Source: Acarospora socialis (Eukaryota > Ascomycota > Lecanoromycetes > Acarosporales > Acarosporaceae). Taken from it: a stretch of DNA of 64,000 bases. The number at the start of each line of letters is the position of its first letter. The stretch's first letter is position 1. Positions 49,169 through 58,508 of this stretch are shown in pieces. The notes under the pieces are model-generated. The model did no database searches, had not been told where the DNA came from, and saw only the letters and a program-made list of their open reading frames with translations. A program made the position numbers and the translations under genes. The stretch lies in contig JAMYGW020000013.1 in NCBI GenBank assembly GCA_025617375.2, forward strand, positions 806,001 to 870,000, in the 5' to 3' direction.

Positions 49169-49241
49169 AAGGGGTTGGTGATTGGGCAGTCTTCTGTTGG
49201 TAGGAAAGAGTTGGTGACGGGGCAGTCTTATGTTGATACGG
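49169..49241. repeat. two-copy 36-37 bp direct repeat
   Basis: Units 49169-49204 and 49205-49241 share AGTTGGTGA..GGGGCAGTCTT.TGTTG. On the minus strand they encode a repeated peptide of the form YQ(H/Q)KTA(P/Q)SPT inside an 83-codon frame, so it may be a relic of a coding minisatellite. Confidence 0.6.
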
Positions 49242-50814
49242 AGGATGAGTTGAATAAGTCTCGCCGACTGGGTTAATCGGGAGCGCCACAGACTCCACGC
49301 GCCGACGAAGCTGAGCGATATTGCTTCCTCTACCGTCGTAACTGGTAGCACGCATTCCAGTATGCTTCTAATGAACTGTATCCAGAGATCATTTGCAAAG
49401 AAACATGAAGAGGTTGAAGCCTACGATGCATACCTATCAGAGAGCGAACACAAACTTCAGGAGAACATCAAGGTGTTTGAAAACCACGGCCTCACTGATG
49501 CAGAGGTATTTGTATCTCCATATATGTGAATTTCAAAAGAACATGTCAAAGCGTTAATGAAGAACCCGCCTCTACCCAAGGACTACATGAATGGACGTGC
49601 TCCAAAGTCAAACGGAAGTGTTCGGGCTGAGAGACCGGACTCGAATGGTCGAGTAGAATATTTGGTGGCTACTTCCTCTTGATCTCAAAAGGTCATGCCT
49701 CACTGAATTGCGCCATCACATGCCACCACATTCTGCGTCCACAACATAATAAAAGACCTGGCTGTGAGCCATGACGGCATACGTTCCTATCATCCAGTAA
49801 TTCAATCGCTCAGTCCGTGCCTATGGTTGTTCAGGTTCGATAAACAGAACCCTATAGACTTCATTCCTTCACTTGCACTGAAATGAAACCGTGCAACCAA
49901 TCGAAGCATATCCAAGGCGAGATCTAACTTCTGACGGAGACAACCGACGTAGGCAAGTTCACAATGTCTTTTTCGCATGAGTTTGAGTTCGGCAAAGGAG
50001 GCCAAGAGGTTGCTGAGAGCGGAGCTCAACGAGTGTGTAGCCACACAAAATGCCGCGATGCAGCAAAAGACGACATGTTTCAATTTGCAACAATAATTGA
50101 AACATTCCATGAACTCACAAAAACCGTTTTTCGTTACAAAAGCATCCGTAATGTACTTCAGCGTTAGACTCGGCCAATTGGAGCATTCAACATCAGTGAG
50201 GGTGATTACCGCATAAGACAGTCAAACAGCCAAATTCGTCTCTAGGGGCCTTGACCCTCTTCATGCTGACAACACACTCAAGAGAATTAGCATCGAAGTT
50301 GACTGTAGTCAACTTACTCGGTGATGCTTGAAAGGGAATCTCGCATCCTGTATGCTTAATCGCGGAAAGAAAAACCAGTGATATACGATGGCAAAATCAT
50401 AGCAAGCAATCAATGCAACTGGGATGAAGCTCTGGAGACACAGAACTGGATGAATGAACATTCTAGAAGATCAAAACGGACATAAGTATTGCTGTTGGAC
50501 AAAAGTGTCACTCTGCCTCATGCATCGAGTCAACTTTCAAGCAACTTACGGCCCAAGGCAACATCCTTGGCATGCCTGGAACCTGGGTGAAGAGTCAATG
50601 ATGAATGTCTCAAGTGCCTCATAGATCTTGTCATTGGGGTTCGTTAGCAAGCTTTCACTGCCGTGCATTGTTTGACCCTACAAGCTCACACACAATCTAC
50701 CTCGGCTGTAGGCTCCAAAGCTTCAAGCCAATCCATGACAGAATACAGAAATATTGAGCATCTCCTAATACCTTTCTACCATTTTCCAAATGTGATGGCT
50801 GATGTCTGCAGACT

Positions 50815-51280
50815 TTCATCGACAATGCAGTCAAGGCCAACAGGTTGACCAGAGGTGTCTGGTAAACAAAGACGTGGATCAGCTTCACCACTCTCTCTCA
50901 GATGGTCCGGGCCTTCCTAGAGCATTGGCACGCACATGGCTGCTTGGGGTGGGATGTCATTACTAGCAAATGTCTTTCGGTGATACTGATCACATTCTTG
51001 GGCTCTCAAAGTGATGATGTCGCCCACTCAGATCTCTACAAGAGCTGTGAACATATGCAGTGATGTAACATTGATCTTTATCTTGAAGGAAAAGCTGAGT
51101 ATGTCAACTTGTGAGCCATCATCACCCTGGAGTTTGTCAAGAGACACAAGAACAGTCACAATGTGGAGTCTATCTACTACCTGAGGTTGCTGAAGGATGT
51201 CGACTGCCAGCATGTCTGTCCGATTGCTTTGCTCATGGTTCACGCTCTTCGCAACGGCATGGTGTTTTAAAGCAATCTTT
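50815..51280 (+). mobile_element. fossil of a tyrosine-recombinase-like repeated gene
   Basis: One frame across this segment keeps strong protein character although it is clearly broken. Recognisable parts are QTFIDNAVKANRLTRGVW, MVRAFLEHWHAHGCLGWDVI, ITLEFVKRHKNSHN and a final block CQHVCPIALLMVHALRNG. The last block resembles the 'CPVALLLVHALRHG' segment of a large fungal repeated-gene family whose core I associate with tyrosine recombinases (DUF3435-like, as in Crypton- and Starship-related genes). It is a decayed copy with several breaks. No ends are seen. Age looks moderate, since the text is still readable. The family name rests on memory of the motif only. Confidence 0.4.
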
Positions 51281-51674
51281 GTTGTCATGAAAGTTGCACT
51301 AAGACCTGCACTTCTTGCAGCGAGCTAGTGCTTGACTACTTCTTTCTCTGTGATGCTATCTCAGTCAAGGATGAAGAACGAACCAGATGTTGGAAAATGA
51401 CATCTGAGAGTCCTCACTACCCTATCTATTGCAAAGGTTCTTTGAAGTTGTGAGGAGTTGGCTTGAGCTTAATGGGAAGCATCAAAGCAAATAAGATGTC
51501 TTGGGCTGTTTATGCACAAGAGGCACTGATGGAGTAGGTACAAGCTTTCCTTTGCCTCGCCACCTGCTACAGAGCTTGATTGGAAGACCATGGTAGAAAA
51601 GTCAACGGTCCGCAGCCGTCTACAAATTTCATACTCTCTGCTTCACTGAACTTGGATCATCAAATTGTGTCAGC

Positions 51675-51966
51675 TTTGTTTCTAAAGCTGTCAATGATTA
51701 TGCCGGAAAGGTTCAAGCTCTCCTCGACCTGCTGTTACTTCTTTGTTACCTTCTTGGTGGTATGCCTGCACGTGGAACCGAAATTACGTCTCTCAAACTG
51801 CGGAACTCGTGGTCTTCTATGAGGAGCTTTTATATTGTTGACGGTCTTCTCATGTTTTTGTCCTCCTGAGAGAAAAATCAGAATCGTATCAGTGCGCCCA
51901 AGCTTATCCCGAGGTTTGTCCCTCCTGTTGTTGGACAACTCTTTGTCGCATATGTCAAAAGAGCTG
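51675..51966 (+). mobile_element. fossil of a telomere-linked-RecQ-type gene segment
   Basis: Readable text includes VQALLDLLLLLCYLLGGMPA with RGTEITSLKLRN, then FYIVDGLLMFL and KLIPRFVPPVVGQLFVAY. The pairing of a 'GGxPARGTE' block with a later 'RYLPPxVGELLVxYL' block resembles the region that accompanies RecQ helicases of the telomere-linked helicase (TLH) class and their dispersed relatives in fungi. No helicase motifs were found nearby. The copy is decayed with several breaks and its boundaries are not visible. Whether it belongs to one element with the recombinase-like fossil 400 bases upstream is unknown. Confidence 0.35.
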
Positions 51967-53039
51967 TCTGTATCTTGAGAAAACCCTTTACTTTACTCGA
52001 TTAAATCTTGCCCAGTCTACAGATCTTGACACCGGCAAAGTGGAAGAGCATGGTTACGAGGAAGAAGATTCTAGTACTATTTCGAAGAATGTTGAAAAGA
52101 CCACTCTCTGATTCTGGTCGCGATGGTGATGCTGATGGCACAAGAGTCGCCTTCTCTTTGAGAGCAAAGATCGGCTACTGCTTGATCGAGCTGAGTGGCA
52201 TGCTCCAACTCGGAAGTATTCTTTACGTCGCAAGGTGGGAGGACTTTGGCGCAGTTGGATAGTCTGTAATTGGTTATGAAGGCACTAGAGCTTATGAGAG
52301 ACCTGTAGAAAACAGTCAGTTTATAGGTGCTTATAGAGAAAGTAATGTCAGATTGCTCCCTAAGCTCGTTTGGCCTAGTCCGTTATGGCAACTACAGGTG
52401 CTGTTTCTACAGCCATTTCAGGTGTTCAATGTCTATGAGGTGGCTGTGCACTACCTATGATAGTAGGTTGAACAGGAGACACCAAAAATGATTACAAATG
52501 GAGCTTTGTCGCAGCTATGTATATGGTGGAGTCATGATGCGTTTGTTTAGCCCTTATCCACCTGAGGAAACGCCGCTCGCACATTCATCTACGACCTGGA
52601 ACTGAGGTAATCAAAAGTTAGGAAGGCACAGAATTACCGTCGATCCGTAGTAAGACATCACTATACAACCGCACCATACTTCAATCAACGATCAGTTCTC
52701 AGAGCCTCAATCTAGACACATACTCAAAAAATTGTTGGCCGCTGACATATCTTAGCGGAAGTTCAGACGGATCAAACTTCAATGTGAGAACTCTCTTTCC
52801 GTTCCTGATTACTTTATAATATACAACCAAAATATATCATTATTTCTGGTCAATAATAAACACCAAAGATCCATCAGCATTCCTAGTGTTAATTTTGAGG
52901 CAGGTGTCAGTACTAGTATCGAGAAAATCTACGAGTCTCATCAGAGCCAAATTTGAAGCAATGAAGCTTGGCCAGGCTAAAACATCTACCGGCCCTAGTA
53001 ACTATGAGGCCTCAGCCTGGTCTTGAGTAGAAAAGTTGC

Positions 53040-54276
53040 CTCATTGACTTTGAACCAAGCTGGACGGTTGGACCTCAAAAAGAGGTGATCCAGCACATCG
53101 CAAGCAAAAATCTTGGCCGGCCCCACACATGCAGCGTCGAGTTCTTTGCCCAAGGGGCGTTTAACAAATTATACACAGTCCGATGCCAAAAACGAGAATA
53201 CTTCATGCGGGTTTCCCTTCCTGTGGACCCACGGTACAAGACACTGAGCGAGGTAGCCACTCTGGATTTCGTGCGCCAAAATACCGACATGCTGGTTCCA
53301 GAGGTTGTAGCTTTTGACGCCTCAAGCGACAATGGACTAGGGTTCGAATGGACGCTGATGGAAAAGATGGCAGGACAGCCTCTTGCGGATCAATGGAGAA
53401 CGATGTCCTGGACGGCCAAGAAGAAGCTGGTAGAGCATATGGCGCTTTTTGCCGCACAGCTATTCCGTAAGAAACTTCATCTCCTCGGGAACCTCTAGCA
53501 TTCCCAAAACCGCAGCAATATGTCCAACGAGGCTGGTTTGTCAGCAGAGGCCATGTCACCAGAGAAATTCGTTATCGGCAGGATCGTCTCGATGCAGTTT
53601 TTCTGGGCTGATCATGCCAATCAGGACGTTCCTAGGGGTCCGTTCAAATCAAGCGAAGAGTGGTTGTCTGCGCGACTTCTTCTCAATAAGAAAATGACCG
53701 TGAGAAAATTTTACAGACTTCAGAAGATGAGAGTGATCTCGAAGATGCAAGGAACGTTGCCAACAACATAAACAAGCTGATCTCGCTCCTTCCATTGGCC
53801 TTCCCATCCGACCCAGAAAGTCCAGAACCCATCGTTCTCATGCATGATGATCTCTCGGGCCACAACATTTTGGTTGACCATAATGGAGAAGTCACGGCGG
53901 TCTTGACTGGGAATGTGTCTCGGCTCTACCTCTATGGAAAGTGTGTCAGTTTCCCGCTTTCCTGGAAGGCAAAGAGCGCAATGATATGCCAGTCAGGGAC
54001 ACATATGCAATAGCAGAGAATGGAGAAGTGAATGAGCTTTTTTAAGAGCATTTGTTCGAATACGAGCGAACTCAGCTTCGCAAAACCTTTATTCAACGGA
54101 TGGACTATATTGAGCCAGCATGGGTTGAGATAATGTCCGCTAGCCAAAGAAAAGCAGAAGTTGAGCTGGCTGTACATAATTGTGACAATATTTTCTGCCT
54201 TAGACTTATCAGCAAGTGGCTGGATGATTTTGCTAAGGGCGAGATATCGAGTTTAAAAAAGCAGCTTATGGGGTAG
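53040..54276 (+). pseudogene. broken APH-family phosphotransferase
   Basis: A fungal kinase-like protein of the aminoglycoside-phosphotransferase fold; such proteins are numerous in Pezizomycotina and mostly of unknown substrate. The N-lobe is clear at 53049-53466 (FEPSWTVGPQKEVIQHIA, FFAQGAFNKLYTV and PEVVAFDASSDNGLGFEWTL with MEKMAGQPL). After a change of frame or an intron near 53470-53530 comes FVIGRIVSMQFFWADHANQD then VPRGPFKSSEEWLSARL. The reading shifts again near 53692 in an A run. The catalytic loop HDDLSGHNILVDHNGE lies at 53842-53889. A further shift follows near 53908, and a TAA at 54043-54045 sits after a T run. The tail (FEYERTQLRKTFIQRMDYIE) stays open to 54276. The damage is light and near homopolymers, so it is either a recent pseudogene or sequence error. 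Confidence 0.6.
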
Positions 54277-54908
54277 CACAATAACCATGGGGGAAGCGGT
54301 TTTCAAACTCGGATAGATTAGTTATTCAACAATGATAACGATGCAGTTTAGATAGTCGCGCTGAAAGTCTGGTGGATAAGTTACAATTTTCCCCCTAGGC
54401 TTTGAGCCACACTCGGTCGAGGAATTCATTCATGACACACTCGTAACGAATGGTTCAAACCTGGGCAGCGTATGTTATCCATCTTTTCACTTTCGACGTC
54501 CACCCATTGTAATTACTACAGCGCGAAGTTCGAGTTTCACCAATGAAATGCATTCACCACTGTTTCTCGTGGTGAAGTTAGCAGTCTTTTGAATGCAATG
54601 ATGTCGCTCTGTCTGGGAGAAAGGAGAGCTTCTAACTGGGTGAATCAATATCTATTGTTGGTTTTGCTCGTGTGCAGTATTAGGAGATGTCAACGATAAT
54701 GGATAATAAAGAACGTCTTAGACCTCGCTGAAGGTTTGCCGAGTATTGTTGAACGAAGATAGAAACTTGGGCTCACATAGCACCACTCAGATCTCCAAAC
54801 CCAGTTTCCAATTCTCCCTACCTAGGTATTTGAACAGACGTGCACCCCTGAGACCTCCGAAAGTACCCCCATTATCCGGGGCCATCCGCCTCCCCTCCTC
54901 CCTCACCA
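54277..54908. other. gene-free flank of the decayed island
   Basis: No supported gene. From about 54830 the base composition returns to the GC-richer host type, which marks the right-hand edge of the island. Confidence 0.4.
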
Positions 54909-55238
54909 ATGGCCCCTCGCAGCACCCTCGAGATCATCCACATTATACGCGACAACGCGCTCCCTGACCAATACCTCCCAGACATGTTCCCCCACCCAAT
55001 CTGCCAGTCTGGCAAGCCGCAGTACCGCAGTCACAAAAACCGCTGCTCTGTGTGGCTCAAATATGCCCTCAAGACAAGTTGATCTGTCGCAGGGAGGTTG
55101 GTTCCGCCACATGCGATTAATGGTACAGCTGAATACAGTCGAAGCGTAGGAGCTGTGGTTAGTGCTGTACAAAGGTGGCGAATTTTGTTTGGTTTGATTG
55201 GAGCTGTTATGGCTTGTGTTACGCTGGCGTGACTTTGC
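54909..55238 (+). pseudogene. small membrane-protein-like frame with one in-frame stop
   Basis: From the ATG at 54909 the frame reads STLEIIHIIRDNALPDQYLP and DMFPHPICQSGKPQYRSH, then meets TGA at 55080-55082. The same frame continues with protein-like text (GRLVPPHAINGTAEYSRS) and a hydrophobic end WRILFGLIGAVMACVTLA before a TGA at about 55236. The whole would be about 109 codons with a C-terminal membrane helix. A single TGA is what one C-to-T change in a CGA arginine codon gives. No family is recognised and no intron with good sites removes the stop. Confidence 0.35.
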
Positions 55239-56948
55239 ATCAACGTTGTTCGGGATCCGGCTCCCCTAGAGCTGTGCTGTAAGACATGTATTTGTATAGA
55301 GTGTCCCCAGTATCCGTTTGATTGTGGGTCGGGGTCCTGTCGTCTTCTATGCCACTTTCGACCGCTCGCCCAGGCTTTCGTCGTCCGCTTGCTCTGATTC
55401 ACTAGCCTCCTACATTGCCTTCAGTGGTGCGTTTATGACAACGTTGCGGTACGTGGTGTTGGGAAAGAACGTCGAAGGGGCAACTACCTGTACAGACCGC
55501 CGTGACCGGGCAAGGTACGAGTTCGGTACCTTTGGAACAGGTCCGGTAATTTCGGGACCGAAGCGGTTCCAGCTGGCCGAGTATGTATGGCTAGAGACCG
55601 GCCCTGGAGGTCTTGAAGCTGAGTAAGACTGCGAGGGATTGCGAACGACCGACGTCGAGATACCGTTGAAGGGCCAGTCTCGGATGGGGATGGAAGCCGG
55701 TGGTTGGATTGTGCCTGTTCAGAATCTTGACGAGAAGATCGATGTACAGGCTCTTCATGGTATAGTTACGCGTTAAGAAGGATGCGGAGTCCCCCACGTG
55801 TACATCTTTATCGGAGTCATTCATAAGCCAGGCGTCGGCTTCGCTGCTGACACAACATGCATTGATAGCGGAGTGGAGTGGCACAAACCGCTATTGGTCG
55901 CTGTGAGAATGATATGGTATGGGTTTGGTGTCCTGAGTAAAGCCTGTTAGCTGTGACGAGAGATCTTCACCTGTTTGGCTGGTTGGGTCCGAGAATGAAC
56001 TACACGATGGGTCATGCCAGGTAGAGTAACCGCAAAAACGCTCAGATATATAGCAACGAGCTGGAGTAACTCACTGGTCGAATTTTAGAGCTGCAATTGA
56101 TGATAGTGAGACATACCTGGTAGTTTAGATACAGTGTGATCAACAACCCGCATCCCAACTTCAAAGCACCGGGGTCAACCACTACTTTCCCTCTCTCGCG
56201 TTCTCCACAACTCATACGAGACTTTCTCTGGACTGCTCTATGACGCAAGCCTTGTGTGAGCAGCGTCTGTATACAGCGACAAACAGACCGAGTTCGCATC
56301 CTAAGGCAGCCGCTCCGGTAAGCTGCATTTCTATCACTATCGCCATTCATGACCAAAAGAGAAAGTCATCGCTTTCAAAAGCGTGGGAGTCAGGGCTAAG
56401 AGTAGTAATGGTATAGCAAGGGAGCAGATGTTCGCTTGAGCAGCCTTCTAGGGTTTTGCTTCGGGCCATGGGGATGTCTGGAAACGAACTTCCTTCAGTA
56501 ATGCTATATCATTGTCAAGCTAGAAAAGAGAGTGAAACAGGGAGCAAGATAGCTGTAAGAGATCCTCTAACATCAAGATCGCATGTTGGTTAGGGTACAG
56601 GCACATGGAGAGAAAGCAGTCAAATGAATGTCTAGGAGCCAGTCACCTGTCAAGTGTGAAGCTTTATCACTGTATAAAGGGCGCCAGTACAAGTGAAACA
56701 AAGCATTAGACTCCTTGCGAGAGCGATGGCGGCGATGATCTGGCGAGGTGAAAAGTGGCGATCTGGACATATCAGTAGTAAGGTAGTGTAAGGTAGGTGC
56801 TGGGTTGCTGCGTACGAATGGGAGGCACGTACCAATATGCTTACTAATGCAGCTCAGCCCTATCGCGGAACGTTGCATGTACGGAGTAGATAAGCGACCC
56901 TACGTTTCCCCACGGCAAATACGAACGGACAGACTGTGAGTGGAAGAC
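55239..56948. other. gene-poor stretch
   Basis: No gene can be supported with confidence. A minus-strand frame at 55884-55591 (HSAINACCVSSEADAWLMND then LYIDLLVKILNRHNP) and a plus-strand frame at 55318-55626 overlap each other; neither has a recognisable domain. The last part should hold the promoter of the basic-protein gene. Confidence 0.4.
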
Positions 56949-57937
56949 ATGCCTCATAAGCACAAGCGGGAAAAATCCAACGATGCAAATGCGTACGTTC
57001 TCTTCAAACGAAACTTGCTTCACACTCACGCTGACTATACAGTTACGAATTACCCCCCACCACCTTTGCGAAGCCACTTCCAACATCCAAACCCTCGAAA
57101 ACTGCGTTGTCAGAGCAAGCAGCAAAGCGAAAGGCTACGTCAAAGCGCAAGAGGAGACGCGATGAGAACGATGACACACCTCGAGCGTTCGCACGTCTCA
57201 TGGCGTACCAGACGACGGGATGGAAGACACCGAGCGGGTTAGATGACGGGAAGAAACAGAACAAGAAGCGCAAGAGGGAGCCTGAAAACACGCTCGAGCC
57301 GGCCAACGATGACAAGACACCGCAAGATTCCATACCTACGATCAAGGCTGGAGAAAGGATGTCTGACTTTGCGGCGAGGGTAAACGCGGCGTTGCCGGTG
57401 GCAGGCATGGTGCGGAACAAGAGGAAGGATCCGCTGGGACTGAAGGGAGTTCAGACGAAGATGGAGAGGCGGATGCAACGAATGCAGAAGGAATGGCGAG
57501 AGGTGGAGGCGAAGAGGAAGGAGAAGCTGGAGGAGGCGATGGAGGATGCCGAAGAGGTAGACGACGAACGCGGTCTTGGGCAAAGCGTTGGTCAAGGGGC
57601 TGGGGGGAATAAATCAAAGAAAGGGAAGCGGCGGAAGGTGATCGGCGAAGAAGGCCCTGATGAGGATGACCCGTGGGCGGTTGTCAAAGCCACGAGAAAT
57701 CAGAAAGCTAGTGGACTGGTCGGGCTGCATGATGTTGTTCAGGCACCACCTCAATTCAGCAAAATCCCAAAGGAAAAGTTTAGAGTGCAGAACGGCGCCA
57801 AGGTTGATGTAGCGGATGTACCGAATACGGCAGGGAGCCTCAGGCGAAGGGAGGAGCTTGGGCAGCCGAGGCGAAGTGTCGTAGAGGGCTACAGGAAGAT
57901 GATGCAAGGGAAAAGGAAAGAGAGTGTGCTCTCCTAA
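56949..57937 (+). CDS. basic nucleolar-type protein, CCDC137-like (tentative)
   Basis: Exons 56949-56992 and 57043-57937 with a 50-base intron (CTGAC branch, TACAG acceptor) give about 312 residues. The splice joins MPHKHKREKSNDANA to YELPPTTFAKPLPTSKPSK, a start I recall as conserved among Pezizomycotina. The body is lysine/arginine-rich with an internal helix (RMQRMQKEWREVEAKRKEKL). It has conserved islands DTPRAFARLM, RMSDFAARVNAALP, DPWAVVK, LHDVVQAPP and AGSLRRREELG. The composition suggests a nuclear or nucleolar protein, perhaps in ribosome biogenesis; the relation to animal CCDC137 is a guess. No enzymatic motif is seen. It lies on the same strand as the TFIIIC gene, 571 bases upstream. 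Confidence 0.75.
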
Positions 57938-58508
57938 GAATCAAAAAGCTTAGGGCTTACGACTCACTCCGGCCAGCGTCACTGCATCTGGGCAGGCCGA
58001 TGAATCGCTGATGCTTGGATATGCCGGAGCAACCACGGTGGCCCTTAGTGGCTTAGTAGGAAGTGTTCCGTAGAGCATCTATTACCTGCCACATAGTGCG
58101 ACCCTCAATAATGAAGGCTTATAACACATACGAAACCTTCTTACGCAACATCAGCTGTTATTCTTCAAGTTCTTGGCGGCTATGAGTATCGCAAGAACAC
58201 AATAAAAGGTGGCATTTCATAGAGATCAAAGACACATCTACTGCGATCACCGTGTAATGAACACTTCTTCCTGCCAGAGCGTGGAGCATCGAACCAAACA
58301 TTATGAGGTGAAGGCGCCTTACCTAAACGAGACTAGCTTGAGAGCCCCACCAAAACAGAGAACGAAGCGACTCGACCACCCCACCAGGATGTTCAACTGC
58401 CTTGACTAACTCACCCCACGAAGCTCCGTGTTCGAGACTCGTCAACACCTTCATGGTATTACCTTTTCTCTGCCTTACTTATGAGGGAGGGTGGAGCCAG
58501 TGCGCAGG
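57938..58508. other. intergenic stretch upstream of the TFIIIC gene
   Basis: Probable 3' flank of the basic-protein gene and promoter of the TFIIIC gene. A 66-codon frame at 58209-58409 shows no family resemblance. No regulatory motif was recognised. Confidence 0.4.

Larger units (their letters stand above)
42400..53000. repeat. AT-richer island of decayed, RIP-like sequence
   Basis: Between ureD and the broken kinase, about 10.6 kb contains no intact gene. Base composition shifts to visibly more A and T, stop codons fill all frames, and the longest open frames are 100-177 codons with no family match. Protein-like islands survive at 49380-49700 (AYDAYLSESEHKLQENIKVF) and 48840-48990 (VLKALLVKCSELKDRLQFKI), besides the two fossils listed separately. 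This is the usual look of repeats inactivated by C-to-T mutation in Pezizomycotina. I could not find terminal repeats or target duplications by eye. A dinucleotide RIP index over sliding windows would test it. Confidence 0.6.

Noticed and set aside
42400-53000. LTR retroelement ends
   Set aside because: Looked for matching long terminal repeats, primer-binding sites or retroelement domains; none could be seen by eye.
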